Origin: Paraburkholderia translucens
Lineage (GTDB): Bacteria; Pseudomonadota; Gammaproteobacteria; Burkholderiales; Burkholderiaceae
NCBI RefSeq assembly: GCF_020881035.1
Contig: NZ_JAJITC010000003.1
Span: 310,001-374,000 of the forward strand
DNA length: 64,000 bases
Reading direction: 5' to 3'
Under the pieces are notes generated by a model that was not told the DNA's origin, did no database searches, and saw only the letters and a list, made by a program, of their open reading frames with translations. The translations under genes were made by a program, and so were the position numbers. Below are positions 52,701 to 61,925 of the stretch, piece after piece (within the stretch, counting starts at the first letter, position 1; each line of letters opens with the position of its first letter).

Positions 52701-54301
52701 ACATCGGTGCCCGTAAGGCCCGCGGTGGCCTTGAAGAAGCGATTCGCGCCAGCCACTGCAGCCACGTCATTGGCGAGATTCGTCACGTTCTGGTTGGTCG
52801 CGTACAGCTGCGAGCCGTTCACCGCTTCGGTGCTGGTGGCGCTCAGCGCACCGGCCTTCACGCCGCTCAGCGTGCGCACGCCTTCGGTACCGCTGAAGTC
52901 CACCATCGTGCCGTCCAGACCACTGGCCACCGTGATGACCTTGCTGGTCGCATCCTGCTGCACCAGGCCGACGCTGCCGCCATCCAGTTGCTGCGTCAGG
53001 TTCGTGACCGAGCCTTCCACGTTGCTCACGCGGCCGTCGATGCTGGTGACGCGGTTGTCCACCGTGCTCACGCGGCTGTCCAGGCCGGTAATGTTGGTCG
53101 TGTTCCCAGTCACGCGACCGTCCAGGTTGTCGATCGCATCGCCCATGTTGTTGACCGTCGTGCCGCCCACCGTGTAGGCAGGCGCATTGATGGAACCGTC
53201 GGCATTGACCGCAGCACCGCCACCAAGCGCGGCGGTGACACCCTTGAGTTGCGACACAACAACCGCGTCCGAGTCCTGCGTGCCGGCCGCCACATTGATG
53301 ATCTGACGCTGGAGCGTCGTGCTGCCAACCGACACCGCGTTGCCGCGGTCGGCGATCGACTTCGAACCCAAGGCCACCGAGTCATCCTCCGATGCAGACG
53401 CATTTTGACCCAGTGCGATTGAGCCGCGTCCTGCCGATTGAGCGTTGGAACCAACTGCCGCGGAGAAGTCCCCTGCCGATTTCGCAAGCGCACCAACCGC
53501 AGCAGAGTTGACCCCCGCCGACTCGGAGGTTGAACCAACCGCCGTGGACCAGTCACCTGTCGCCTTAGTCCGGTCACCAAGTGCAGCAGAGCCCTTGCCT
53601 TCCGCGTAGGACTGGTTGCCGAGCGCTGTGGACCTCAATCCTGCCGAGTACGCTTGGTAACCGACCGCCGTGGAGTAATCCCCTTCCGAGCGTGCCTCGT
53701 AACCTAAAGCGGCTGAGAGATCAGCTGACGCCGTCGAATTGGCGCCCAGCGCGATCGAGTTCTGCGCCGATGCAGAGGCGTTGTTACCGAGCGCGGTCGA
53801 ATTCGCATCCAACGCCTTGGCGTTTACACCAATAGCCGTAGACCCGCTTTCGCTTGCCGTGGAACTGGCACCAATGGCAGTCGAACTGGCGCCAGATGCC
53901 GTGGAACTGGCGCCAACTGCCGTCGACTGGCCGCCGGTCGACTGGGCAGCATCTCCCAGCGCTGTACTATATCCGCCGTTCGCGATTGCGGCAGGTCCAA
54001 CCGCAACGTTACCGTTCGTACCATCCTGTCCCGCGACTGTAGTGCCGCCGTTAGGGGCCGTCTGGGATGCGGCACCCGTTGCGACGTTCGTCACATCAGT
54101 ACCAACGGCCATATTATTCGCGAATGCCGTTCCGGATGAGGCAAGACACGCGACACCGGCTACGACAGCCACCGCATTCGCGACTGCCGTCCCAATCGTC
54201 CGGGAAGATCTATTTGGCTTTCGGCGTGCAGCCGCCTGCTCGGACACAGCCACCCACGACCCACTTGCTTCATTCCAGACGCTGACATATGACTTGTTCA
54301 T
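49715..54301 (-). CDS. Trimeric autotransporter adhesin (YadA/Hsf family)
   Basis: A 1528-residue surface adhesin. The N-terminus MNKSYVSVWNEASGSWVAVS is an extended signal peptide (ESPR), with the hydrophobic core following at ~40-60. The head (about 75-330 and 560-700) is built of YadA-head repeats such as STAIGASSTASESGSTAIGV. Stalk modules repeat around NGSQLYATNQNVTANTTNIT and VSTVDNRVTSIDGRVTSVE. HIM/neck motifs (VSVGSTTLQRQIINVAAGTQ, then DSDAVVVSQL) occur several times. The last ~75 residues (GIAAAMAMPNM...VRAQIGYEF) are the 12-stranded trimer anchor, ending in Phe. It should mediate binding to host cells, surfaces or other cells. The stalk and neck are made of nearly identical DNA repeats. 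Confidence 0.95.
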   Translation of the reverse strand: MNKSYVSVWNEASGSWVAVSEQAAARRKPNRSSRTIGTAVANAVAVVAGVACLASSGTAFANNMAVGTDVTNVATGAASQTAPNGGTTVAGQDGTNGNVAVGPAAIANGGYSTALGDAAQSTGGQSTAVGASSTASGASSTAIGASSTASESGSTAIGVNAKALDANSTALGNNASASAQNSIALGANSTASADLSAALGYEARSEGDYSTAVGYQAYSAGLRSTALGNQSYAEGKGSAALGDRTKATGDWSTAVGSTSESAGVNSAAVGALAKSAGDFSAAVGSNAQSAGRGSIALGQNASASEDDSVALGSKSIADRGNAVSVGSTTLQRQIINVAAGTQDSDAVVVSQLKGVTAALGGGAAVNADGSINAPAYTVGGTTVNNMGDAIDNLDGRVTGNTTNITGLDSRVSTVDNRVTSIDGRVSNVEGSVTNLTQQLDGGSVGLVQQDATSKVITVASGLDGTMVDFSGTEGVRTLSGVKAGALSATSTEAVNGSQLYATNQNVTNLANDVAAVAGANRFFKATAGLTGTDVDASASDGGAVAAGGAAVAAKQATAVGNRAGATGQGSTAIGDNTKATGAWSTALGSTAESSGVNSAAVGARAIAAGDSSTAVGFLAQSAGVRSIALGSGASASEDDSVALGSKSIADRGNAVSVGSTTLQRQIINVAAGTQDSDAVVVSQLKGVTAALGGGAAVNADGSINAPAYTVGGTTVNNMGDAIDNLDGRVTGNTTNITGLDSRVSTVEDSVTNLTQQLDGGSVGLVQQDTTSKVITVAKGLDGSTVDFTGTDGVRTLAGVNAGALSATSTEAVNGSQLYATNQNVTANTTNITGLDSRVSTVDNRVTSIDGRVTSVESSVTNLTQQLDGGVVGLVQQDATSKVITVARGLDGSTVDFTGIDGVRTLAGVNAGALSATSTEAVNGSQLYATNQNVTANTTDIAANTTNITGLDSRVSTVDNRVTSIDGRVTSIDGRVTSVEGSVTNLTQQLDGGSVGLVQQDTTSKVITVARGLDGSTVDFTGTDGVRTLAGVNAGALSNTSTEAVNGSQLYATNQNVTANTTNITGLDTRVSTVDNRVTSIDGRVTSVESSVTNLTQQLDGGVVGLVQQDATSKVITVARGLDGSTVDFTGIDGVRTLAGVADGAVAAGSKEAINGSQLYANSASVAAGLGGGATVNADGTISAPSYRVGGTTVHTVGDAVTNLDDRVTQNTTDITKLQTQVGDVGTQLSGAVQYDRHIDGSVNFGSVTLGAGLNAGPVILTNVANGTSQYDAVNYGQLSALQDQVTDLNGQVQDLGSQMSNIQAGSPDLTVPDATSSDNGKDPVVNAAAPGTGAASTVVGANANAAADNTVAVGNNAAATGVNSTAIGTGSQAGNANSVALGQGSVTDRDNSVSVGSAGNERQITNVAAGTADTDAVNVGQMNSSVARGVQQANSYTDQRFGEMNNAINNVAKNAYAGIAAAMAMPNMTPSGPGKTIVAAGGATYKGGSAAAVGATYRSRNNKWLVNAAVSVTSTGDAGVRAQIGYEF
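50880..52060. repeat. Tandem stalk repeats in the adhesin gene
   Basis: Near-identical stretches starting at about 50887, 51220, 51581 and 51910 encode successive stalk modules (DGVRTLAGVNAGALSATSTE to SSVTNLTQQLDGG). Units are about 330-360 bases long and differ by a few codons and by the number of VTSIDGR-type heptads. Confidence 0.85.
52068..52406. repeat. 339-bp direct duplication in the adhesin gene, copy A
   Basis: Identical, apart from one base near 52376, to 53064-53402, at an offset of 996 bases. It encodes the neck/HIM module with the start of the following head block. The near-identity shows a recent duplication or ongoing gene conversion. Confidence 0.9.
53064..53402. repeat. 339-bp direct duplication in the adhesin gene, copy B
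   Basis: Partner of the copy at 52068-52406. Recombination between the two would delete or add 996 bases, a multiple of three, so the adhesin would stay in frame and change length by 332 residues. Confidence 0.9.
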
Positions 54302-54836
54302 GACATCATTCCTTTTAAGATCTAAGAAACATAGGTATGCGAACTATTTGAAGATCAACGCTGACCGCTTTCGTTGTTCAATATCAGTCGCAAAAACAGG
54401 GACGATAAAGTTTCCGCAAGCTAACGACCGCAGTAAGAACCGGCGAGATTCTACTGGGTCAATCGGGAGCGGTGTGTTAATTCTCTTTAACTGTGTTCAT
54501 TTTAATTTTTTGAGACGCAGCGAATATAGGTCGCGTCCGAATATGTTTTTCGAGGCGGAGCGAAAATAGGCCAAGTCCCAGTCCTCCCAGCGATTGTCTG
54601 GGCGCCGCGGCGCTGAAAAATCCGGATAGGATGACGAATAAAAAATGGCATCCTATGGGTTTCATCAGGCATCAAAGGTTCGGTGATATTCGTCGTCAAT
54701 AGGTGTGCTGACGAGTGCAGCGAGGCGCCACATTGGATTCAAGTCCGCTCGCATGTTGCGCAGGCTCAAGCGAGGCGCGCCCGCGTCCGGTCGTCCACGC
54801 GTGGCGGCGCCTGGCGCATCGCTTACAATCGCCGCC
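54302..54836. other. Divergent intergenic region upstream of the adhesin
   Basis: AT-richer than its surroundings, especially 54302-54560. It must hold the promoter of the adhesin (minus) and of asparaginase (plus). A 19-base stretch around AGCGAATATAGGTCGCGTCC is followed by a similar GAGCGAAAATAGGCCAAGTCC, a short imperfect direct repeat at about 54519-54580. No gene is supported. Confidence 0.4.
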
Positions 54837-55880
54837 ATGAATACCTCGACCACCTCTCTCCCGATTCCGCCCGGTCATCGCGTCACGCCAACGCTGCCGC
54901 GCATCGCGGTGCTCGCGACCGGCGGCACGATCGCCGGTTCGGCTCCGGATGCCGCCAATACATCTGGCTATCAGGCGGGCGTCGTCGGCGTCGATCAGCT
55001 GCTCGCGGCGGTGCCGGCGTTGTCCACGGTCGCGCGGATCGCGCCCGAGCAGATCGCCAACGTCGACAGCAAGGACATGGCGATACCGCTATGGACCACG
55101 CTCGCGCAGCGCATCAACGCGCTGCTCGCGACGGACGATGTCGACGGCGTGGTCGTCACGCACGGCACCGACACGCTCGAAGAAACTGCTTATCTGCTGC
55201 ATCTGACCGTCAAGTCGGACAAGCCGGTCGTGCTCACCGCGGCGATGCGCCCAGCGTCGGCGCTTTCCGCCGACGGTCCGCTGAATCTGCTGAATGCGGT
55301 GACGGTCGCCGCGCACGCGGCGGCGCGCGGGCAGGGCGTGCTGGTAGCGTTCAACAACCGGATTCATAGCGCGCGCGACGTCGTGAAAACGAGCACCTAT
55401 GCAGTCGATGCATTCCAGTCGCCCGAGATCGGCGCGCTAGGCTGGGTGCAGGATGGCCGCGTCGAATTCCAGCGCGGCGTGGTGCGCGCGCATACGGTCG
55501 CAAGCGAGTTCGCGATCGATGCGGCGTGGCCGCAGGTGGAGATCGTCACGAGCTATGCGGGGGTATCGCGAATCGCTGTCGATGCGCTGGTCGCTGCGGG
55601 CGTAGCGGGCATCGTCGTGGCGGGTACGGGCAACGGCTCGATCCATCAGGCGTTGCAGCAGGCGCTGGCCGATGGCGTGTCGCGCGGGGTGGCGGTGGTG
55701 CGCGCGTCGCGCGTGGGTTCGGGACATGTGATGCGCAACGGCGCGGCCGCCGACGATGCGCTCGGATTCGTCAGCGCGGGTTCGCTGAATCCATATAAGG
55801 CGAGGGTGCTGTTGATGCTGGCGCTGGCCGCGGGCCATACGGCGCCGCCTGCGCTGCAGAAGGTGTTCGATACGTATTGA
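54837..55880 (+). CDS. L-asparaginase, type II family
   Basis: A 347-residue enzyme that hydrolyses asparagine (perhaps glutamine too) to the acid plus ammonia. The first catalytic Thr lies in VLATGGTIAGSAPD, and the second Thr-Asp pair in VVVTHGTDTLEETAYLL; KSDKPVVLTAAMRPASALSA follows as usual. The ATG at 54837 gives a protein without a signal peptide, so cytoplasmic location is likely despite type II motifs. It stands alone between the adhesin and the glyoxylate operon. Confidence 0.92.
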   Translation: MNTSTTSLPIPPGHRVTPTLPRIAVLATGGTIAGSAPDAANTSGYQAGVVGVDQLLAAVPALSTVARIAPEQIANVDSKDMAIPLWTTLAQRINALLATDDVDGVVVTHGTDTLEETAYLLHLTVKSDKPVVLTAAMRPASALSADGPLNLLNAVTVAAHAAARGQGVLVAFNNRIHSARDVVKTSTYAVDAFQSPEIGALGWVQDGRVEFQRGVVRAHTVASEFAIDAAWPQVEIVTSYAGVSRIAVDALVAAGVAGIVVAGTGNGSIHQALQQALADGVSRGVAVVRASRVGSGHVMRNGAAADDALGFVSAGSLNPYKARVLLMLALAAGHTAPPALQKVFDTY

Positions 55881-56132
55881 TTGACGAATCCCGCAGCCGG
55901 ACACCCAACGACGACGTCTGACCGACCAAGGCTTCCCCGTCGTCGCCGGGTGCCGCTGCGGACTTCACTGGCGGCTCTCAGCCCAGAGCGGCGCGATTTG
56001 CCCGTCGCGCCGCGGCGGCAACCGGGGTTGCCGTGCGGCCAACGGATGCCCCACCTGTACTCACCGTGACCTCGCCGATGCCGGAGCGGCAAGCGGCGCC
56101 GTCGACGGCGAGCTAAACCAAAGACAACGACT

Positions 56133-57044
56133 TCAGGCCGCCTTCGCTTCCTCGCTATCAGGTGTCTGCGCGATTTCATGATTCGCCATGATCTCGAGCG
56201 CGCGCACCATCGCCGAGTGATCCCACGCCTTGCCGCCATTCGCCGCGCACACGCTGAACAGCTGCTGCGCGCTCGCGGTATGCGGCAGCGCGATGCCGAG
56301 CTTGCGCGCGCCATCGAGCGCGAGGTTCAGGTCCTTCTGATGCAGCTCGATACGAAAGCCCGGGTTGAACGCGCGCTTCGTCATGCGCTCGCCATGCACT
56401 TCGAGAATCCGGGAGGACGCGAAGCCGCCCATCAACGCGCGGCGCACCCGTTCCGGATCGGCGCCCGAACGCGACGCGAACAGCAGCGCCTCGGCAACCG
56501 CTTCGATATTCAGCGCGACGATGATCTGGTTCGCGACCTTGCAGGTCTGACCCGCGCCGTTCGCGCCGATCAGCGAGACGTTCTTGCCCATCAGTTCGAA
56601 CAGCGGCCTGGCCAGCGCAAAGGCTTTTTCCGGACCGCCGACCATGATCGTCAGCGACGCTTCGCGCGCGCCGATTTCGCCGCCCGACACAGGCGCATCT
56701 AGATAGTCGACTCCGAGCGCGTTGATCTTCTTCGCGAACGCTTGCGTGTCGAGCGGCGAGATCGAGCTCATGTCGATCACGAGCTTGCCTTTGGTGAGGC
56801 CAGCGGCGACACCGTCGTCGGCGAACAGCACGTTGGCGACGTCGGGCGTGTCCGGCACCATGATCATGACGATGTCGGCGGCCTGCGCGACGGCCGTCGA
56901 ACTGGCGACCACGCTCGTTGTCTTCGCGATGTCGTCCGGCACCGGATACGCGCCGTTGACGAACAGGGAGTGGCCGCCCTTGATGAGGTTGCGCGCCATG
57001 TGCGCGCCCATGATGCCGAGTCCGATGAAGCCGATCTTTGCCAT
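56133..57044 (-). CDS. glxR: 2-hydroxy-3-oxopropionate (tartronate semialdehyde) reductase
   Basis: A 303-residue beta-hydroxyacid dehydrogenase that reduces tartronate semialdehyde to glycerate with NAD(P)H. The Rossmann motif KIGFIGLGIMGAHMARNLIK opens the protein. DAPVSGGEIGAREASLTIMV binds substrate, and the catalytic Lys is in GAGQTCKVANQIIVALNIEA. It is the third gene of gcl-hyi-glxR, which turns two glyoxylate into glycerate. Confidence 0.94.
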   Translation of the reverse strand: MAKIGFIGLGIMGAHMARNLIKGGHSLFVNGAYPVPDDIAKTTSVVASSTAVAQAADIVMIMVPDTPDVANVLFADDGVAAGLTKGKLVIDMSSISPLDTQAFAKKINALGVDYLDAPVSGGEIGAREASLTIMVGGPEKAFALARPLFELMGKNVSLIGANGAGQTCKVANQIIVALNIEAVAEALLFASRSGADPERVRRALMGGFASSRILEVHGERMTKRAFNPGFRIELHQKDLNLALDGARKLGIALPHTASAQQLFSVCAANGGKAWDHSAMVRALEIMANHEIAQTPDSEEAKAA

Positions 57045-57118
57045 GTGTGTGTGTCTCCAGGGTTATAGGGGGCGTACGTCAAGGAGTTTCCGGGGGGCGT
57101 CGGGAGCCCTGAGGAACC

Positions 57119-57928
57119 TCACGCCGCCGCGTGCGCCGCGCCTCGCACCTGGCCGGCCACGCTTTGCACCCAGCCAAGGCCAGCCGCGGTCGTCGTGCGC
57201 GGCTTGTACTCGCAACCGACATAGCCGTCGTAGCCGAGCGAGTCGAGCAGCGCGAACAGATACGGATAGTTGATTTCGCCGGTGCCTGGTTCGTGGCGCC
57301 CCGGGTTATCCGCGAGCTGGATATGCGCGATCCGCGCGAGGTTCTTTTCGATGGTTGCCGCGAGTTCGCCTTCCATCCGCTGCATGTGATAGATGTCGTA
57401 TTGCAGGAACAGATTGTCCGATCCGACTTCGTGAATCACGTCGAGTCCATCGCGTGACCGGTTCAGCGCGAAACCCGGAATGTCGTACGAGTTGCACGGT
57501 TCGACGAGCAGCCGGATGCCGGCCTTTTGCAGCTCGCCCGCGGCAAAACGCAGGTTGTCGACGATCGTTGCGCGGGCGGTGTCCGCGTCGACGTTCGCAG
57601 TTGGAATGCCGACGAGGCAGTTCAGTTGCGCGACCTTCAATGCGCTTGCATATTCGATCGCGCGTCCGACGCCTTCCTGAAACTCGGCTATCCGATCGGG
57701 CAAACACGCGATGCCGCGTTCGCCCGCTTCCCAGTTGCCCGCCGGCAGGTTGTGCAGCACCAGCTTCAGGCGGTTCTGTTGCAAGCGTTCGCTCAATTCG
57801 GCGATCGAATACGGATACGGGAACAGGAACTCCACGGCATGAAAGCCCGCGCTGGCCGCGGCCGCGAAACGGTGGAGGAACGGCACTTCGTTGAACAGCA
57901 TCGTCAGGTTCGCTGCGAATTTCGGCAT
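57119..57928 (-). CDS. hyi: Hydroxypyruvate isomerase
   Basis: A 269-residue TIM-barrel protein. MPKFAANLTMLFNEVPFLHR, then FAAAASAGFHAVEFLFPYPY, is the standard Hyi start. Catalytic Glu and metal ligands are in LLVEPCNSYDIPGFAL, LFLQYDIYHMQRMEG, HIQLADNPGRHEPGTGEINY and GYVGCEYKP. It interconverts hydroxypyruvate and tartronate semialdehyde between gcl and glxR. Confidence 0.95.
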   Translation of the reverse strand: MPKFAANLTMLFNEVPFLHRFAAAASAGFHAVEFLFPYPYSIAELSERLQQNRLKLVLHNLPAGNWEAGERGIACLPDRIAEFQEGVGRAIEYASALKVAQLNCLVGIPTANVDADTARATIVDNLRFAAGELQKAGIRLLVEPCNSYDIPGFALNRSRDGLDVIHEVGSDNLFLQYDIYHMQRMEGELAATIEKNLARIAHIQLADNPGRHEPGTGEINYPYLFALLDSLGYDGYVGCEYKPRTTTAAGLGWVQSVAGQVRGAAHAAA

Positions 57929-58008
57929 GGTGCGTGTGTCTCCTGGATCGGTCAGGGAAGGGCGCGTCTGTTGTCATGCATGCTGCCCATGTCGCGAATG
58001 CGCAGCGC

Positions 58009-59784
58009 TCAGTCGAGCAGGCTGATCGCCGTCGGCGCATCGGCGCGCTTTTCGGCAAGTTCCTCGAACTCGTTGATCGCGTCGATCTCGGCGCCCATCG
58101 ACATATTCGTCATGCGTTCGAGAATCACTTCGACGATCACCGGCACGTTGAACTCGGTGAGCATCGACTGCGCTTTTTGTAGCGCCGGTTTCAGGTCCTC
58201 CGGCTTGAACACGCGAATCGCCTTGCAGCCAAGACCTTCGGCAACCGCTACGTGATCGACGCCATAGCCGTTCGTCTGCGGCGAATTGATGTTCTCGAAT
58301 CCGAGTTGCACGCAGTAGTCCATCTCGAACGCGCGCTGCGCCTGGCGGATCAGGCCGAGATAGGCGTTGTTCACGACGACATGCACATAGGGCAGCTTGA
58401 ACTGCGCGCCGGCCGCGAGCTCTTCGATCATGAACTGGAAATCGTAGTCTCCTGACAGCGCGACGATCGGCCGTTGCGGATCGGCCGCGCGCACGCCGAG
58501 CGCCGCCGGAATCGTCCAGCCCAGCGGGCCGGCCTGGCCGCAGTTGATCCAGTTGCGCGCCTTGTAGACGTGCAGGAATTGCGCGGCGGCGATCTGCGAC
58601 AAACCGATCGTGCTCACGTAGCAGGTATCGCGGCCGAACACCTGGTTCATCTCTTCGTAGACGCGCTGCGGCTTCATCGGCACGTTGTCGAAGTGCGTCT
58701 TGCGCAACATCGTGCGCTTGCGTTGCTGGCAATCGGCGGCCCACGCGCTGCGATCCTTGAGCTTGCCCGCGGCCTTCCATTCGCTAGCCACTTCGACGAA
58801 CAGTTCGAGCGCGGCCTTCGCATCGGACACGATGCCGAGATCCGGTCCGAACACGCGCCCGATCTGCGTCGGTTCGATGTCGACGTGCACGAACTTGCGG
58901 CCTTTCGTGTAGACGTCGATGCTGCCGGTGTGACGGTTCGCCCAGCGGTTGCCGATGCCGAGCACGAAGTCGGAGGCGAGCATCGTCGCGTTGCCGTAGC
59001 GGTGCGAGGTCTGCAGACCGACCATGCCCGCCATCAGCGGATGGTCGTCGGCAATCGCGCCCCACGACATCAGCGTCGGGATAACCGGCACGCCGAGCGT
59101 TTCGGCGAACTTCACGAGCAGGTCTTCGGCCGCGGCGTTCAGCACGCCGCCGCCCGATACGATCAGCGGCCTGTCGGCATCATTGAGCAGCGTGAGCGCT
59201 GCTTCGATCTGCTTGCGCGTCGCCTTCGGCTTGTAGACCGGCAGCGGCTCGTACGTGTCGATATCGAACTCGATTTCGGCGAGCTGCACGTCGATCGGCA
59301 GATCGACCAGCACGGGGCCCGGACGGCCCGAGCGCATCAGATGGAACGCCTGCTGGAACACGCGCGGCACGAGCGCCGGTTCGCGTACGGTCACGGCCCA
59401 TTTGGTGACGGGCTTCGCGATCGATTCGATGTCGACGGCCTGGAAGTCTTCCTTGTACAGACGCGCGCGCGGCGCCTGGCCTGTGATAGCCAGAATGGGA
59501 ATCGAGTCGGCCTGAGCGGAGTACAAACCGGTGATCATGTCGGTGCCGGCGGGGCCCGACGTACCGATGCACACGCCGATGTTGCCCGGCTGTGCGCGGG
59601 TGTAGCCCTCGGCCATGTGCGACGCACCCTCCACATGGCGCGCGAGCACGTGGCTGATGCCGCCGGCTTTGCGCATCGCCGAGTAGAACGGGTTGATTGC
59701 TGCGCCCGGCACGCCGAACGCAGTATCGATGCCTTCCTTTTCGAGCACCAGAACGGCGGCGTCGACGGCTCTCATTTTGGCCAT
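58009..59784 (-). CDS. gcl: Glyoxylate carboligase
   Basis: A 591-residue thiamine-diphosphate enzyme joining two glyoxylate into tartronate semialdehyde plus CO2. [20 protein letters not shown] and [20 protein letters not shown] open it. At residue 51 it has Val (ARHVEGASH), where most ThDP enzymes have the activating Glu; this Val is the known hallmark of Gcl. The ThDP motif is [15 protein letters not shown]. It heads the gcl-hyi-glxR operon, divergent from a LysR gene that probably controls it. Confidence 0.97.
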   Translation of the reverse strand: MAKMRAVDAAVLVLEKEGIDTAFGVPGAAINPFYSAMRKAGGISHVLARHVEGASHMAEGYTRAQPGNIGVCIGTSGPAGTDMITGLYSAQADSIPILAITGQAPRARLYKEDFQAVDIESIAKPVTKWAVTVREPALVPRVFQQAFHLMRSGRPGPVLVDLPIDVQLAEIEFDIDTYEPLPVYKPKATRKQIEAALTLLNDADRPLIVSGGGVLNAAAEDLLVKFAETLGVPVIPTLMSWGAIADDHPLMAGMVGLQTSHRYGNATMLASDFVLGIGNRWANRHTGSIDVYTKGRKFVHVDIEPTQIGRVFGPDLGIVSDAKAALELFVEVASEWKAAGKLKDRSAWAADCQQRKRTMLRKTHFDNVPMKPQRVYEEMNQVFGRDTCYVSTIGLSQIAAAQFLHVYKARNWINCGQAGPLGWTIPAALGVRAADPQRPIVALSGDYDFQFMIEELAAGAQFKLPYVHVVVNNAYLGLIRQAQRAFEMDYCVQLGFENINSPQTNGYGVDHVAVAEGLGCKAIRVFKPEDLKPALQKAQSMLTEFNVPVIVEVILERMTNMSMGAEIDAINEFEELAEKRADAPTAISLLD

Positions 59785-59845
59785 GAATGTCTCCTCAATG
59801 TCGGGAACTACGTCGGTTGGAGGACACTGTAGGGCTGCACCAAAG

Positions 59846-59880
59846 GTTTGATAAGATCAGTCCGGGTCGCTTATTCCAAA
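59846..59880. promoter_or_regulatory. Candidate LysR operator in the gcl/lysR intergenic region
   Basis: ATAAG-N14-CTTAT, extended on both sides by TTTG- and CAAA-like bases, forms an imperfect palindrome between the divergent genes. LysR regulators favour T-N11-A within such dyads. Assignment is inferred from position. Confidence 0.5.
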
Positions 59881-59962
59881 ACAAAAAGTATTGAATGGCG
59901 TGAAGTACCGCACGCGGCTGGCGGCAGTCCGGCCTGTGACCTGAGACCGGTGGGAGACGAGC

Positions 59963-60874
59963 ATGGACCGCTTCAAGCAGATCGAAACCTTCGTGCGGGT
60001 CGCCGACGCGGGCAGTCTCGCGGCGGCGGCGCTGGAGGAGGGCGTGTCGCCGGTGATCCTCGGACGGCGCATCGACGCGCTCGAAAAACGCCTTGGCGTG
60101 AAGCTGATGTACCGCTCGACGCGGCGGCTCGTCGTCAGCGAGGACGGTGCCGCGTTTCTCGAACGCTGCCGGGTGCTCCTCAGCGAATGGGATCAGGCGG
60201 AAAACGAGCTGAGCGCGGGACGCCGCACGGTGAGCGGCCATCTGATCGTGTCGGCGCCGGCTGCGTTCGGCCGCAAACACGTCGCGCCGCTCGCGCCCGC
60301 ATTTCTGCGTGACAAGCCCGGGTTACAGATGTCGTTCAATCTGACCGACCGGGTCGTCGATCTGGTGCGTGAGGGCTACGACCTGTCGATTCGCATCGGC
60401 GGCGCGGTCGATCCGAACTTCGTCGCGGTGAAGCTGGCGTCGAATCGGCGCGTCGTGTGCGGCACGCCCGACTATTTCCGCCGCCACGGGAAGCCGAAGA
60501 CGCTCGAGGATCTGCCGGCCCACAACTGCCTCGCGTTCAATCTGCAAGGCGGGCAGAACCGCGGCTGGTACTTTCGCCGCAACGGCAAACTCGCGACGGT
60601 GCGGGTGGGCGGCTCGCTCGATTGCAACGACGGCGAACTGCTGCACCGCTGGGTCTCGGAAGGGCTCGGACTCGGCTGGCGCTCGACTTGGGAAATCCAG
60701 CAGCAGCTCGCGCGCGGCGAGCTTGAAACCGTGCTCGACGAATATGCGCTGCCCGATTACGACATCCTCGCGGTCTATCCGCAACAGCGCTACGTGCCGG
60801 CACGGGTGCGCTATTTCATCGACTATCTGAGGGATGTGTACGCGAGCGACGACTACTGGAACCGGGGGTCGTAG
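59963..60874 (+). CDS. LysR-family regulator divergent from gcl
   Basis: A 303-residue LysR protein. The winged helix reads MDRFKQIETFVRVADAGSLA, then AAALEEGVSPVILGRRIDAL. The effector domain contains LSAGRRTVSGHLIVSAPAAF and a C-terminal YLRDVYASDDYW. It faces the gcl operon across 178 bases and likely senses glyoxylate or a related acid. Subgroup by eye resembles the LTTR clade with SRQ-type SPV(I/V)LGRRI recognition helices. Confidence 0.9.
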   Translation: MDRFKQIETFVRVADAGSLAAAALEEGVSPVILGRRIDALEKRLGVKLMYRSTRRLVVSEDGAAFLERCRVLLSEWDQAENELSAGRRTVSGHLIVSAPAAFGRKHVAPLAPAFLRDKPGLQMSFNLTDRVVDLVREGYDLSIRIGGAVDPNFVAVKLASNRRVVCGTPDYFRRHGKPKTLEDLPAHNCLAFNLQGGQNRGWYFRRNGKLATVRVGGSLDCNDGELLHRWVSEGLGLGWRSTWEIQQQLARGELETVLDEYALPDYDILAVYPQQRYVPARVRYFIDYLRDVYASDDYWNRGS

Positions 60875-61049
60875 TAGCTGGGGGGCGGTTCGCAGTCGAG
60901 CGCGATCTTTTTGCGAATATCGGCGCGAGGCGGGAATAAACTGAGCCTATGGCCAGTTCCGCAATGAAAGACACGTCAGGAACGACACGACGCGGGGCGC
61001 GCGACAGCGACCCGCACGATGCAGCCGCCATGCCCTTGGAGGGGCCCAC

Positions 61050-61925
61050 GTGGTCCAGATCGATTCAGACGCCGCCCGCGCGCGGGGCGAGCCCAACGCC
61101 GACGCCGATGCCGATGCAGCGAAAAGCCGCCGCTTCCAGCAGCTGGCGCTGCCGCATCTCGACGCCGCGTATAACCTCGCGCGCTGGCTGTGCGGCAACT
61201 CGAACGATGCCGAGGACGTCGTGCAGGAAGCGTTCATGCGCGCGTTCCGCTTCTTCGATACGTTTCGCGGCGACTCCGCGCGGCCGTGGCTGCTCGCGAT
61301 CGTGCGCCGCACGTGGTACACGGAATGGCGGCGGCGCGCGCCGTCGCACGACATGCTCGAATTCGACGAAACGATGGACGACGCCACCCTCGACGGTTGG
61401 AGCGCCGGGGGGGACGATCCACAGACCCTGCTGATCCGCGACGAGGATGTCCGGCAGGTGCACGACGCATTGGCGCTTTTGCCGGTGGAGTATCGCGAGG
61501 TGCTGATTTTGCGTGAGCTCGAGGAAATGGGATACCGGGAGATCGCGGTGGTGGCCGATGTGCCGATCGGTACGGTGATGTCGCGACTCGCGCGCGGACG
61601 GCGCAAGCTGGCGGAGGTGCTGATGGCGCGGCAAGGCAGGGGAGAACCGGCAGGCGCGGGACGCGAAGGCGGACAGGGTGGCGGGCACGGCCCGACCCAT
61701 GCGCCGCCGGATCGGGCCGTGCAGCCCGGGCGAGTTGCGCAGCCCGCGGCCTCCGCGCCCTCCGCCCGGCCGACACGAAGTTCCGGCGACTGCCCGGCCG
61801 CAACCTCGGCGGGTGGGCCCGCCAGCGCAACAGTCACACAGCTCCGGGCGTTTGCCGACGGCCGGCCCCTCAACATTCCCGGCGCTGCCGCCGACCCCGC
61901 TCAGGAGACGCCGGATGAACTGTAA
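61050..61925 (+). CDS. ECF-family RNA polymerase sigma factor with a long C-terminal extension
   Basis: A sigma-70 family ECF factor starting at GTG after GGAGGGG. Sigma-2: LDAAYNLARWLCGNSNDAED, then VVQEAFMRAFRFFDTFRGDS. Sigma-4: LALLPVEYREVLILRELEEM, then GYREIAVVADVPIGTVMSRL. The sigma core ends near residue 195, but the frame continues ~95 residues of Gly/Ala/Pro/Arg-rich sequence (from QGRGEPAGAGREGGQGGGHG), which is unusual for an ECF factor. The stop lies 11 bases inside the anti-sigma gene. GGGAATAAA at 60932-60940 may be part of an autoregulated promoter; unverified. Confidence 0.93.
   Translation: MVQIDSDAARARGEPNADADADAAKSRRFQQLALPHLDAAYNLARWLCGNSNDAEDVVQEAFMRAFRFFDTFRGDSARPWLLAIVRRTWYTEWRRRAPSHDMLEFDETMDDATLDGWSAGGDDPQTLLIRDEDVRQVHDALALLPVEYREVLILRELEEMGYREIAVVADVPIGTVMSRLARGRRKLAEVLMARQGRGEPAGAGREGGQGGGHGPTHAPPDRAVQPGRVAQPAASAPSARPTRSSGDCPAATSAGGPASATVTQLRAFADGRPLNIPGAAADPAQETPDEL

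Noticed and set aside
50880..53402. Possible CRISPR array because of regularly spaced repeats
   Set aside because: Units are hundreds of bases long, in frame and coding, with no unique spacers and no cas genes.
61234..61830. Arg/Ala-rich frames opposite the sigma factor gene
   Set aside because: The sigma-2 and sigma-4 motifs on the plus strand are decisive; the opposite frames have no motifs.
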